64,000 nucleotides of DNA from Thiorhodovibrio winogradskyi. Lineage in GTDB: Bacteria; Pseudomonadota; Gammaproteobacteria; Chromatiales; Chromatiaceae. The number at the start of each line of letters is the position of its first letter. The stretch's first letter is position 1. Made by a program: the position numbers and the translations under genes. The stretch spans positions 3,793,531 to 3,857,530 of the forward strand of contig NZ_CP121472.1 of NCBI RefSeq assembly GCF_036208045.1. Direction: 5' to 3'. This document shows positions 18,276 to 26,828 of this stretch, piece after piece. The notes below the pieces were generated by a model. The model did not search any database. It had not been told where the DNA came from and saw only the letters and a list, made by a program, of their open reading frames with translations.

Positions 18276-18665
18276 ATGCCTGCGTTACCGAAGATCCGTT
18301 TTGACCAAGACCACCAGCCCTGGCTGCTTCTCGTATTGACCCTGCTGATAACCCTCGCCCCCTTTGCATCGTCCAGGGCATCGGACCCGGGCTGGTTCGT
18401 GATCCTCGGCAGCCTGCCCGAAACTCAAGCAGGCCTCAACGAGGCGAACCTGCTCGCGGGCACCATTGAGCGGAATTTTCCCTCGGAGCGGCTGATTGTG
18501 TCGGAGACTGCCTTTTACCGGGGCCTGACCCCAGGACTTTATGTTGTCATGCTCGGCCCTTACCAAAGCGCGGCGGCGGCCCAACAGGAACTGACCACCA
18601 GCGGCCTGAAAGAGCTGGTGCCGGATGCCTATGTAAAGCAGGCGAGCGAACGAGTTCTCGATTAG
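18276..18665 (+). CDS. Exported SPOR-like hypothetical protein
   Basis: This 129-residue protein has an N-terminal hydrophobic helix (WLLLVLTLLITLAPFASS). About 95 residues follow that read like one SPOR-type repeat: GWFVILGSLPETQAGLNEA, then GLYVVMLGPYQSAAAAQQEL. SPOR domains bind denuded septal peptidoglycan. Here the match is by pattern only and the protein is short. The start codon follows GAGATTGACCC and lacks a strong ribosome binding site. Confidence 0.6.
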   Translation: MPALPKIRFDQDHQPWLLLVLTLLITLAPFASSRASDPGWFVILGSLPETQAGLNEANLLAGTIERNFPSERLIVSETAFYRGLTPGLYVVMLGPYQSAAAAQQELTTSGLKELVPDAYVKQASERVLD

Positions 18666-18740
18666 GGCACCTTCTGGGAAAACAGAGCCCCAACCAAAAC
18701 GCGTCAATACAACGCATCGGGGTTGAGGCCGAATAATCAA

Positions 18741-18932
18741 TTATCGGAATACACGGAGACCCCTAGCGTTGACACAATAACGCCCGCCCCGTGGGCCGAA
18801 GCAGTTTCTACTGCTATAACAAGGACAAGATGTCGCCGGGTAAGCACCACGCGAGCTGATCGGGTTGGGGCTACAAGCGTTTAAGAACAAAACCAATAAG
18901 ATTGCACAGGCATAGAACAGGAATTTCATCAT
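18741..18932 (-). CDS. Small cysteine-rich lipoprotein
   Basis: This 63-residue protein has a clear lipoprotein signal: MMKFLFYACAILLVLFLNAC, with cleavage before Cys20. The mature part is about 44 residues with further Cys residues in CPCYSSRNCFGPRGG and RYCVNARG, so it may be disulfide-bonded. No family recognised. It is convergent with the SPOR-like gene. Confidence 0.55.
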   Translation of the reverse strand: MMKFLFYACAILLVLFLNACSPNPISSRGAYPATSCPCYSSRNCFGPRGGRYCVNARGLRVFR

Positions 18933-19053
18933 CCGGCTCCTTCTTCTTCGTATTCGTCTTCGTCTCCGTCTCTCGTCATCCTAGCGGGCCAAACGGGGCA
19001 ATTAGGGGCAGTGCGGCGAGTCCGCACAGCAATGACGTTCAGACCGTATCCCT

Positions 19054-19072
19054 GCCAGGTCGGCAACCTGGC
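19054..19072. terminator. Hairpin downstream of the ABC exporter operon
   Basis: A perfect 7-bp stem GCCAGGT / ACCTGGC with a 5-nt loop lies about 85 bp past the end of the permease gene. There is no T-run, so the terminator role is tentative. A TTC-rich microsatellite occupies about 18940-18975 nearby. Confidence 0.3.
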
Positions 19073-19155
19073 GTCAAGACTCCGCGCCAATCATCAACCG
19101 CTCAATGATAACGCCAAAATAAGCTAAGGCGCGGCCCCGCACCATACAGCGCCAA

Positions 19156-20307
19156 TCAATCCAGGCGCTTACTGAAGCGCAGGGAGGCGACCACCAGGCC
19201 GATGAGCATGAAACCGAGCAGCCAGAGGCTGTCTTCCTGGATGTCCATGAGATCGGCGTCGCGCAGCAGCACGGCGCGAATGGCGCGAATGAAATGGGTC
19301 GCCGGCAGCGCCTCGGCGATGTACTGGGCAGCCAGCGGCATGCCCTCGTAGGGGAACATGAAGCCCGAGAGCAGGATGGACGGCAGCAGGATAAAAATCG
19401 TCATCTGGGTGGCCTGCAACTGGCTCTTGGCGATGGTGGAGAGCACCAGCCCCAGCGACAAGCTGGCGCCGATAAACACCAGGGTTAGCACCGCCAGCGC
19501 CAACAGGCTGCCCTGCAAGGGCACGGAAAACACCAGATAACCCAGCCCTAGGATAATCCCCGCCTGCACCAGACCGATGGCGATATAGGGCAGGATCTTG
19601 CCGATCATCAGCTCGATGGGCCGCACTGGGGTGTTGATCAGCATTTCCATGTTGCCGCGTTCGCGCTCGCGCACAATGGCGGCCGAGGTAAACATGATCA
19701 TGGTCATGGTCAGTATCACCCCGACCAAGCCGGGCACGATATTGATCGCCGAGCGCTGCGCCGGATTGAACAGCAACGCCACGGCAAAGGTCGGCGTGGC
19801 GCGGTTAACCGGCTGGCGCAGTAATTCAGCCAGCGGCATGGCGCGCAGCCCTTTGATGGCGCCGGCAATCACGGTATCCGAGCCGTCCACCAGCCATTGC
19901 GCCACCGGGCGACTGAGTTCCTGATCAGTGGCGGGCGGCGTGGCCAGGTCCGGGCGCACACTACCGCTGCGGGCAACGCGCCGCGCCAGATCAGCGGGAA
20001 TGATTAGAACCGCGCGCACCCGGCCCTCACGCAGGGCATCCTCGGCAGAGGGAATATCGGCATGCTGCTCAATGAAGCGCACCACCTGGGTGGCTTGCAC
20101 CGTTTGGGCGAGCACCCTCCCGAGAGCGCTGCCGCTCTGGTCGACCAGGGCGGCGGGGATGTCACGCACCTTGGTGTTGATGGCGTAGCCGAACAGCATG
20201 AGCTGAATCAGCGGGATCATGATGACCATGGCCAGGGTAATGCGGTCGCGGCGCAGTTGCAGTAGCTCCTTGGTCAGGATGGCGAGAATGCGGCGGGCGG
20301 CGTTCAT
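19156..20307 (-). CDS. ABC-2 type transporter permease (drug/lipid export type)
   Basis: This 383-residue protein has one N-terminal membrane segment, a large periplasmic domain (about 45-175) and five C-terminal segments. This is the layout of YbhS/YhhJ-like permeases. It includes the family motif MEMLINTPVRPIELMIGKI. Its ATG overlaps the stop of the ATPase gene by 4 bp (ATGA), so the two are translationally coupled. It should form the membrane channel of the exporter with the ATPase and HlyD-like proteins. Confidence 0.92.
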   Translation of the reverse strand: MNAARRILAILTKELLQLRRDRITLAMVIMIPLIQLMLFGYAINTKVRDIPAALVDQSGSALGRVLAQTVQATQVVRFIEQHADIPSAEDALREGRVRAVLIIPADLARRVARSGSVRPDLATPPATDQELSRPVAQWLVDGSDTVIAGAIKGLRAMPLAELLRQPVNRATPTFAVALLFNPAQRSAINIVPGLVGVILTMTMIMFTSAAIVRERERGNMEMLINTPVRPIELMIGKILPYIAIGLVQAGIILGLGYLVFSVPLQGSLLALAVLTLVFIGASLSLGLVLSTIAKSQLQATQMTIFILLPSILLSGFMFPYEGMPLAAQYIAEALPATHFIRAIRAVLLRDADLMDIQEDSLWLLGFMLIGLVVASLRFSKRLD

Positions 20308-21425
20308 GGGTGGTTCAGTGTCTCGATTGGCTCGGCGGCTGGATCGGCAGTTCGGCCAGATCCAGATCCGGTGTCAGGCCCTCCCCGATCAGACCCAGCC
20401 CCAGTTCCGGTGCAGGTCACGAAGACATCCTCCAGGCTTGGGCGCACCGGGTCGATGTGCGTCAGCCCGCTGGCTTGAGGCAGAGCGCGCAGCCAAGCCG
20501 CGGGCTCGGCGACCTCATCGCTCACCAACACCCGCAGCCGGCTACCGAGTTGAGCAGCGGAGAGGATTTCGGGCAGCGCGATCAGTTCGCTCTTGAGCTG
20601 GCGCAGACCCGGCCCTTCAACTTCCAGCACTCGGGCGCCCATGGCGGCCATCAATTCAGCTGGCGAGCCGTCGGCGCACTTACGACCGGCTTCCAGAATC
20701 GCCAGGCGATGGCAGCGCTCGGCTTCGTCCATGTAGTGGGTGGAGACCAAAATAGTGGCACCGGCGTCGATCAGATCAAACAGCCGCTCCCAGAAGTCGC
20801 GGCGGTTTTCAGGGTCGACCGCCGAGGTGGGTTCGTCGAGAAACAAGAGCGCCGGGCGATGCAGGATGGCGGCCGCCAGGCTTAGACGCTGGCGCTGACC
20901 GCCGCTCATGCTGCCGGCGCGCTGGTGCTGGAGCCGCTCAAGCGCATAGGTGGCGAGCAGTTCGGCGATGCGCGAGCGGGACTCGCGCGGCGGCAGGCCA
21001 TAGATGCTGGCGACAAAGCGCAGGTTCTCACGCACCGTCAGGTCTTCATAGAGGGAGAACTTCTGCGTCATGTAGCCGATGCGCCGCTTGAGGACCTCGG
21101 CCTCGGCCGGCAGGCGGTGACCGAGCACTGTCACCTCGCCGGCCGATGGCGTGAGCAGCCCGGTCAGCAGACGCACCGTGGTGGTCTTGCCGCAGCCATT
21201 GGGCCCAAGAAAGCCGTAAATGCTGCGCGGGGCGACATCAATATCCAGCCCATCGACGGCAAGCAGATCGCCGAAGCGACGGCTCAGGCCGCGCGCCCGG
21301 ATGGCCGGCTCGCCGACGGCCGGACGGGTGCCTGCGCTGGTCTCGGCACTGGTCTCAGCACTGGCGCCTTCATTGGCAGCCAGGTTGGTGACTGAGCCGG
21401 TGACCTCACCTGAGAGCCGGTTCAC
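20304..21425 (-). CDS. ABC transporter ATP-binding protein (exporter)
   Basis: This 373-residue ATPase has Walker A GPNGCGKTT, signature MSGGQRQRLSLA, Walker B LLFLDEPTSAVDP and a switch His in STHYMDEAERC. The first 40 residues are an extra Ala/Glu/Thr-rich segment (S-A-E-T-S-A-E-T-S-A-G-T) built by a 12-bp tandem repeat at 21337-21360. The real domain begins near IRARGLSRRFGDLLAVDGL. It is coupled at both ends by 4-bp overlaps to the permease and the HlyD gene. Confidence 0.93.
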   Translation of the reverse strand: MNRLSGEVTGSVTNLAANEGASAETSAETSAGTRPAVGEPAIRARGLSRRFGDLLAVDGLDIDVAPRSIYGFLGPNGCGKTTTVRLLTGLLTPSAGEVTVLGHRLPAEAEVLKRRIGYMTQKFSLYEDLTVRENLRFVASIYGLPPRESRSRIAELLATYALERLQHQRAGSMSGGQRQRLSLAAAILHRPALLFLDEPTSAVDPENRRDFWERLFDLIDAGATILVSTHYMDEAERCHRLAILEAGRKCADGSPAELMAAMGARVLEVEGPGLRQLKSELIALPEILSAAQLGSRLRVLVSDEVAEPAAWLRALPQASGLTHIDPVRPSLEDVFVTCTGTGAGSDRGGPDTGSGSGRTADPAAEPIETLNHP

Positions 21426-22384
21426 GGCAGCTCAACCTGCACCGGCACCCCATTGGGCAGGTCGGCGGCACTGTCGGGCAGCTGGACTTCGGCCAGATAC
21501 ATCAGCCGGCTGCGATCCTCGGCATTCAAGGCGTAGTAGGGAGTGAAAGCCGGCTCGGCGCTAATCCAGCGCACCTCGCCGGCGATGGGTTCGGCCAGGC
21601 CGTCGATTCTGACTCTAAGCCGATCCCCCTGCTTAACCTTGACCCGATGGGGCTCGGGCACATAGACCCGGGCATAGGGTGCCGCGCCGGCCAGCATCAC
21701 CGCCACCGGGCTGCCAAGGGTCACCCGCTCACCGAGATTCCACGGCAGACTGTCGAGCACACCATCGCGGGTGGCGGTGATGCTCAGCTCGGCCAGTCGC
21801 GCCTGCTCGTAGTCGTGTTGGGCTTCGGCCGCGCTCAGCTCGGCCTCGGCGGCGGCCAGATCCTCTTTGCGCGAGCCGGCGTTCAGCTCGGCCAGTGCCT
21901 GCTCGGCCTGCCCCAGGGAGGCTTGGGCGGCATCGCGCAGCGCCAGGGTGCGATCAAGCTCGGCCTTGCTCACGGATTTCCGCTCGATCAGCTCTTTGTT
22001 GCGCTGGTAGGTGATTTCCGCCTCGCGCAGTTCGGCCTCGGCGCCATCAACCTTGGCGCGCGCCGCGGCGATCTCCTGCGGGCGCGGGCCATTGCGCAAT
22101 TTCGCAAGCCGCGCCCTGGCCTGCTCGACCTCGGCCGCGGCCCGCGCCACCGTGGCCTGCTGCACCTGGTCGTTCAGGCGCGCGAGCAGGGTGCCATCGG
22201 TCACCTGAGTACCTTCGGCCACCGGCAGCGCGACTATCACCTCGGCCACGGTCGCGGTCAGGGCGATGCGGTCGCGCTCCAGGGTGCCGAGGGCCAAGTC
22301 GGGGCCGGACTGACCACAGCCGCCCAATAGCAGGATGGCTGGCACAAGCCGGATGAGTGAGGCGCGATTCCAGATAACCGTCAT
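21422..22384 (-). CDS. HlyD/YbhG-type membrane fusion lipoprotein
   Basis: This 320-residue protein has a lipobox LLLGGC (Cys23), suggesting inner-membrane anchoring by lipid. Next come a biotinyl-lipoyl half-motif (VAEVIVALPVAEGTQVTDGT), a long alpha-helical hairpin of Ala/Glu/Arg repeats (about 75-185), and the second lipoyl half plus barrel (SLPWNLGERVTLGSPVAVML). As periplasmic adaptor it would link the ABC-2 permease to an outer-membrane TolC-like channel that is not in this window. First gene of the three-gene operon. Confidence 0.92.
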   Translation of the reverse strand: MTVIWNRASLIRLVPAILLLGGCGQSGPDLALGTLERDRIALTATVAEVIVALPVAEGTQVTDGTLLARLNDQVQQATVARAAAEVEQARARLAKLRNGPRPQEIAAARAKVDGAEAELREAEITYQRNKELIERKSVSKAELDRTLALRDAAQASLGQAEQALAELNAGSRKEDLAAAEAELSAAEAQHDYEQARLAELSITATRDGVLDSLPWNLGERVTLGSPVAVMLAGAAPYARVYVPEPHRVKVKQGDRLRVRIDGLAEPIAGEVRWISAEPAFTPYYALNAEDRSRLMYLAEVQLPDSAADLPNGVPVQVELP

Positions 22385-22454
22385 GGTCCATGCCCTCGGC
22401 AGGTGGTGTGTTGATCAATGCCGGCAACACCTTGGTCACTCGGAACCAGATCTC

Positions 22455-22488
22455 GGTACCCGGTGATCGGTACCCGGTGATCGGTACC
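22455..22488. repeat. 14-bp direct repeat (GGTACCCGGTGATC)
   Basis: Two full copies plus a GGTACC half-copy lie in tandem in the 270-bp gap between the HlyD gene and fetB. Confidence 0.85.
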
Positions 22489-22513
22489 AAGAGCTCGGCA
22501 CTCGATGGAGAGT

Positions 22514-22645
22514 CAGCAATTCCACATTTCGTTTTCCAACGTCTGGTTATTAGCCCGATCATCAGTAGACGCGCATCTTGGCGAGTCATGAAGCAGCTGG
22601 AAGCCGCTTCTACACCAGATGAAACACCCAAATGTGGAATTGCTG
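22514..22645. repeat. 132-bp element bounded by 16-bp perfect inverted repeats
   Basis: The left arm CAGCAATTCCACATTT (22514-22529) and its exact reverse complement (22630-22645) flank 100 bp that encodes nothing recognisable. The size and terminal repeats resemble a MITE-like or REP-like element. No target-site duplication is obvious. The right arm ends 11 bp before the fetB stop codon, so it could also act as a long-range hairpin. Confidence 0.5.
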
Positions 22646-22656
22646 GTGGAGAGTGA

Positions 22657-23454
22657 TTACCCTTGACCCAGGCGATCCAACCGCAAACGCTCGCGCTCAT
22701 CGAACAGCCGCCGCGACCCAATCCAGACCGCCGTCAGGCTGCCGAGCCCTGTTCCGCCAGCAATCAGAAACATAATAAGCAGTTGATATTTTGCCGCCTC
22801 CAGCGGTGGACTGCCAGCGAGAATCTGTCCGGTCATCATGCCTGGCAGGCTGACCAAACCGGCGGTGGCCATGGCATTGACGATGGGAATCAGCCCGGAG
22901 CGCAGGGCATCGCGGCGCATCTCGCCGATGGCCTCATCCCAGCGCGCGCCGAGCAGCAGCCGCGCCTCGATGAGCGCGCGCCCGTCGCTGGCCTGCCGGG
23001 TGAGATTGTCCAGCGCCACCGCCACCCCGGTCATGGTATTGCCGAGCAGCATGCCGAGCAGCGGAATCAGATACTGCGGCTGATACCAGGGTTCAACCCG
23101 AATGATGACCGTCAACGCCAGCACTGTGATACTAAAGGACGACAGAAACATCGACAGCGCGCCAATGCCATAGCCCCAGAAGCCGCGATAGCGGCGCTTT
23201 TGCCGCGCGCGCACCTCCCAGCCGGCCACCGAGAGCATCACCACGGCCAGGGCACCGATCAGCCAGGGATGGGTGGTGGCGAACAGGCTACCCAGCACCA
23301 GCCCGAGCAGCATGAGTTGCACCGTGCTGCGCGCGGCGGCAATGAGCACACGCTTTTCCACCCCCAGATGCAACCGCCAGGACAGCCAGGCCAGCAGCAG
23401 CACCAACAGGGCGGCCAGACCGAGATCCCAGGGCCTGAGCAGGATGAGATTCAT
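22657..23454 (-). CDS. fetB: Iron export ABC transporter permease FetB
   Basis: This 265-residue membrane protein has seven or so hydrophobic segments and the FetB/UPF0014 landmarks LIPLLGMLLGNTMTGVAVALD and SLPGMMTGQILAGSPPLEAAKYQ. The FetAB system in E. coli exports iron and raises peroxide resistance; that role is inferred here by family. Its start overlaps the fetA stop by 4 bp. Confidence 0.92.
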   Translation of the reverse strand: MNLILLRPWDLGLAALLVLLLAWLSWRLHLGVEKRVLIAAARSTVQLMLLGLVLGSLFATTHPWLIGALAVVMLSVAGWEVRARQKRRYRGFWGYGIGALSMFLSSFSITVLALTVIIRVEPWYQPQYLIPLLGMLLGNTMTGVAVALDNLTRQASDGRALIEARLLLGARWDEAIGEMRRDALRSGLIPIVNAMATAGLVSLPGMMTGQILAGSPPLEAAKYQLLIMFLIAGGTGLGSLTAVWIGSRRLFDERERLRLDRLGQG

Positions 23455-24128
23455 GATTCCTCCACCAGGCGCCGCGCGTCAATCAGCAAGCGCCGCGCGC
23501 CGGTGCGTGCCGCCAGACGGGCACGCTGTTCGGGATCATGGCTGACCCAAAGCACGGCGGCCTGCTGAGTTTCGCGGTAGTCAAGCACCAGGGATTCCAC
23601 CCGTTCGCGATTGCTTGGGTCAAGATTGGCCGTGGGTTCGTCGAGCAGCAGCGCCTCGGGCCGGTTGGCTAGCAAGCGCGCCAGGGCCAGGCGCTGGCGC
23701 TCGCCAGTAGACAGGCGTGCGACCGGCCAGTCGAGCACCTCTGGAGAAAATCCAACTGCCTCAAGCAAGGCAACAGTGGGAGCCAATGCGCTTTCCTGCT
23801 GGGTCTGATGAGCCAGCTCGGCCTGATTGGCCAGATCGGCCGGGACCGGAAAATGGGCACCAACGCGCTCCGCCCACCAGCCGGAGTCCGCCAGCAGCAG
23901 GCCGACCCGCCGGCGCCAGTCCGCCGGCGCCATGGCGGAAAGCGCCTGCCTACCAAGATGCACCCGTCCCTGGTGCGGATCGAGGTCGGCAATCGCGCGC
24001 AGCAGCAGGCTTTTGCCCGAGCCCGAGGGGCCCGACAGCAACACCAGCGCTCCGGCGGGAATATCCAGATCAACCGACGCCAGCCCATGGCGGGGTTGGA
24101 GGCTTTGCAGCGACAGGCTCGGCATCAT
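23451..24128 (-). CDS. fetA: Iron export ABC transporter ATP-binding protein FetA
   Basis: This 225-residue ATPase has Walker A GPSGSGKSLL, signature RLSTGERQRLALA, Walker B LLLDEPTANLDP and a switch His in VSHDPEQ. The start is ATG 24128, with GGAG just upstream (ATG 24125 is equally possible). The longer frame up to 24260 overlaps the thioesterase gene and is unlikely. The domain fits a FetA (YbbL) subunit because its partner permease is directly downstream. Confidence 0.9.
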   Translation of the reverse strand: MMPSLSLQSLQPRHGLASVDLDIPAGALVLLSGPSGSGKSLLLRAIADLDPHQGRVHLGRQALSAMAPADWRRRVGLLLADSGWWAERVGAHFPVPADLANQAELAHQTQQESALAPTVALLEAVGFSPEVLDWPVARLSTGERQRLALARLLANRPEALLLDEPTANLDPSNRERVESLVLDYRETQQAAVLWVSHDPEQRARLAARTGARRLLIDARRLVEES

Positions 24129-24141
24129 TAGCTCCGCCCGT

Positions 24142-24519
24142 TTAGAGCACTTCAGGGGTGCTGGGTGCGGGTAAAGGCATTTTCTCGCCACTCGCATCCA
24201 GGCGCACAAAGGTGACACATGTGGAGAAGATCTGCGTCTCGGCGCCGGTGTCCAGGTCATCGCTGAAGACCGTTACCCGGTAGGCGACCGAGGTGGTGCC
24301 GCGCCGGCTCTCGCTGGCATCAAAGCGCAGCACCATGCCTTGGCGGGCGCTGCAATGGAACTCGACATTGTCCATGGCGACTGTGACAAAGCGGCAACCT
24401 GGGTAGTCGCGACTCGCCGCGATCCAGGAGATCTCGTCCACCCATTTGAGCAAAAAACCACCAAAAAGGTAGCCATAGTGGTTCAGATGCTCGGGTCGCA
24501 CCACCTTGAAGCTTTCCAT
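24142..24519 (-). CDS. Acyl-CoA thioesterase, hotdog fold (YciA-like)
   Basis: I chose ATG 24519, preceded by AGGAG, giving 125 residues. RPEHLNHYGYLFGGFLLKWVDE is the classical acyl-CoA thioesterase N-terminal helix with its Asn/Gly-rich turn and catalytic Asp. It is followed by the hotdog strands VTVAMDNVEFHCSARQGMVL. It lies 13 bp upstream of fetA in the same direction. Substrate unknown; it would hydrolyse acyl-CoAs in the cytoplasm. Confidence 0.85.
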   Translation of the reverse strand: MESFKVVRPEHLNHYGYLFGGFLLKWVDEISWIAASRDYPGCRFVTVAMDNVEFHCSARQGMVLRFDASESRRGTTSVAYRVTVFSDDLDTGAETQIFSTCVTFVRLDASGEKMPLPAPSTPEVL

Positions 24520-24780
24520 CTTGTGTTCGTCTCCTGTTAGCAACCTGTTCGCACCCTGGTCGCACCCTGGTCTTCCTCTGTTCAGTCCAGCGACCATTGG
24601 CCCACATCGAAAAAGATCAAAACCTGAAAAAATGAAGGTTTTATTGCGCCAGGTCCATGAAATGGACTTGCGTTTTGCGTATGGTGCCGCGCCAGCTTGA
24701 CGACAACTTTGTGACAAGCGTCACGGAAACTCCGCAACAATGACATAAAGCGCCCGCGGGCGCGACTCGAGGGGGCACGC

Positions 24781-26643
24781 ATGACAGGACAGTCCGGGCT
24801 TGGCTGGATCGACATTCTGGTCATTCTTCTCTATGTGATCGCCACCGGCTACCTCGGCTGGCTGGGTTACCGCGGCACCCGCTCGGCGGCGGATTTTCTG
24901 GTTGGTGGGCGCTCCGCGCACCCCATCATCATGGCCGTCTCCTACGGAGCGACCTTCATCTCCACGGCGGCCATCGTCGGCTTTGGTGGAGTCGCCGGGC
25001 TCTTTGGCATGAGCCTGCTGTGGCTCACTTTTTTGAACATTGGCGTGGGCATTTTCATCGCCTTTGTCTTTTTGGGCGAGCCCACCCGACGCATGGGGCA
25101 TCGCCTCGGTGCCCACACCTTCGGTGAGCTGCTGGGACTGCGTTATCAGAGCCGGGCGGTGCAGATTTTCGCCGGGGCCCTGGTGTTTTTGTTCATGCCG
25201 CTTTACTCAGCTGCTGTGATGACCGGCGGCAGCATTTTCGCCGCCACCCAGTTTGGCATCGACTTCGAGGTCGCGCTGCTGATCTTTGCCCTCATCACCG
25301 CCGCCTATGTGGTGCCCGGCGGGCTCAAGGCCGTGATGTACACCGATACCCTGCAAGGATTCGTGATGATCACGGCCATGATTTTCCTTCTCTGGTATAC
25401 CTACAGCCAACTTGGTGGCATCGGTGAGGCGCATCGCTTCCTGACCGACATGGCGGACATGGTGCCGGCCAAGCTGCAGGCCATTGGCCATCAGGGCTGG
25501 ACGGAAATGCCCGCCTTTGGCTGGGGCGCGAACAGCTACAACCTGTGGTGGATTGTGGTCAGCACCATCATTCTGGGTGTCGGCATCGGCGTGCTGGCGC
25601 AACCGCAGCTCGCGGTGCGCTTCATGACGGTGCGCAGCCGGCGCGAACTCGACCGCGCGGTGCCCATTGGCGCGGTCTTTATCATGCTGATGACAGGCAC
25701 GCCCTTTATCGTTGGCAGCCTGTCGAATGCCTGGTTTGCCCAGCATGGACCACTGTTGAAAGGCCAGGTGGAACAGGTGATGGATACCGAGAAGGACCGC
25801 GCCATGGTCGGCCTGATGCGCCAAAACGACGTCGGTGCCTGGACGCCCATCCTGGGCAAGGACGAGAAACCCGCCGTGGTGCCGCTCATCATCACCACCC
25901 GCGAGCAGGCGGCGGATGCCAGCGGTGAGTCCTTCGAGCTGGTCTCCGGACGCTCGTCCATCATCACCTATGTGAAGGGCGAGGCCGATCAGATTATTCC
26001 CACCTTCATCTCCACCGCCTTGCCCCACTGGTTCGGGATCATTTTCTTTCTCGCCATGCTAGCAGCGGCCATGAGCACCATGTCGAGTCAGTTCCATACT
26101 ATCGGTACCGCGGCCGGGCGGGATCTCTATGAGCAAATCAGCCGCAAGCCGCATGGCAGCGAGCCCAGTTTGCTGGCCATGCGCCTGGCGGTGGTTGTTG
26201 GGCTCTTGGTGGCCGTGACCATCAGCTACACGGTTCGCGAGGGCTATGTGATCGCGCGCTTCACCGCGATTTTCTTTGGCCTGTGCGCGGCCGCCTTCAT
26301 GCCAGCCTTTATTGGCGGGCTCTTTTTCAAGGGCGTCACCCGCGCTGGAGCACTGGCGTCCATGAGCGTTGGTTTCGGCGTCTCGGCCTTCTGGCTGGTG
26401 TTCATCAAAAGCGCCGAGGCCAAGGCCATCGGGCTGGTGCAACTGGTCACCGGCGGCAAACCGAGTCTGCTCGCGGATGTACCCAATTGGCCGGTGGTGG
26501 ACCCTATTGTGATCGCGCTGCCATTGTCGGCACTGACGCTGATTATCGTCAGTGCCTTGACCCGAAAACCAGATGAGGCACATCTGGAACAATGTTTCGC
26601 GAGTGCCAGCAATCGCAATCGCTACCGCGTATCCGCTTCTTAA
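24781..26643 (+). CDS. Sodium:solute symporter (SSS), probably for an aryl or organic acid
   Basis: This 620-residue protein has the SSS fold: GWIDILVILLYVIATGYLGW, DFLVGGRSAHP, a TM1-type break GATFISTAAIVGFGG, and the late sodium-site helix LAAAMSTMSSQFHTIGTAAGRD. A hydrophilic insertion of about 90 residues (about 325-415) separates two helices and is larger than in sugar-type members. The gene starts at ATG 24781 after GAGGGGGCAC and is followed by its small accessory protein, a porin and the IorAB/PaaK genes. That context suggests uptake of phenylacetate or indoleacetate-type acids; the substrate is inferred only from neighbours. Confidence 0.88.
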   Translation: MTGQSGLGWIDILVILLYVIATGYLGWLGYRGTRSAADFLVGGRSAHPIIMAVSYGATFISTAAIVGFGGVAGLFGMSLLWLTFLNIGVGIFIAFVFLGEPTRRMGHRLGAHTFGELLGLRYQSRAVQIFAGALVFLFMPLYSAAVMTGGSIFAATQFGIDFEVALLIFALITAAYVVPGGLKAVMYTDTLQGFVMITAMIFLLWYTYSQLGGIGEAHRFLTDMADMVPAKLQAIGHQGWTEMPAFGWGANSYNLWWIVVSTIILGVGIGVLAQPQLAVRFMTVRSRRELDRAVPIGAVFIMLMTGTPFIVGSLSNAWFAQHGPLLKGQVEQVMDTEKDRAMVGLMRQNDVGAWTPILGKDEKPAVVPLIITTREQAADASGESFELVSGRSSIITYVKGEADQIIPTFISTALPHWFGIIFFLAMLAAAMSTMSSQFHTIGTAAGRDLYEQISRKPHGSEPSLLAMRLAVVVGLLVAVTISYTVREGYVIARFTAIFFGLCAAAFMPAFIGGLFFKGVTRAGALASMSVGFGVSAFWLVFIKSAEAKAIGLVQLVTGGKPSLLADVPNWPVVDPIVIALPLSALTLIIVSALTRKPDEAHLEQCFASASNRNRYRVSAS

Positions 26644-26657
26644 CCGAGGAAACCACC

Positions 26658-26828
26658 ATGCTTGGCATCCCCGATCCCTGGGTCATCATCGCCTATCTTG
26701 GCTGCATCCTGATGACCATTGTCTCCTTGATCTACGGCCTGGCGCGCCGCAATGCCGCGCCCGATGAAGTGACACCTATCGACCGTGACTGGGCGATTGA
26801 AGAGAGGAAAGCTGATCATGACCTTTAA
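26658..26828 (+). CDS. Symporter small accessory protein
   Basis: This 56-residue protein starts MLGIPDPWVIIAYLGCILMT. It has one transmembrane helix followed by a short charged tail. The LGIPDPW start is the hallmark of small proteins encoded beside SSS symporters. It begins 14 bp after the symporter stop and overlaps the next gene by 11 bp. It probably binds the symporter in the membrane. Confidence 0.8.
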   Translation: MLGIPDPWVIIAYLGCILMTIVSLIYGLARRNAAPDEVTPIDRDWAIEERKADHDL

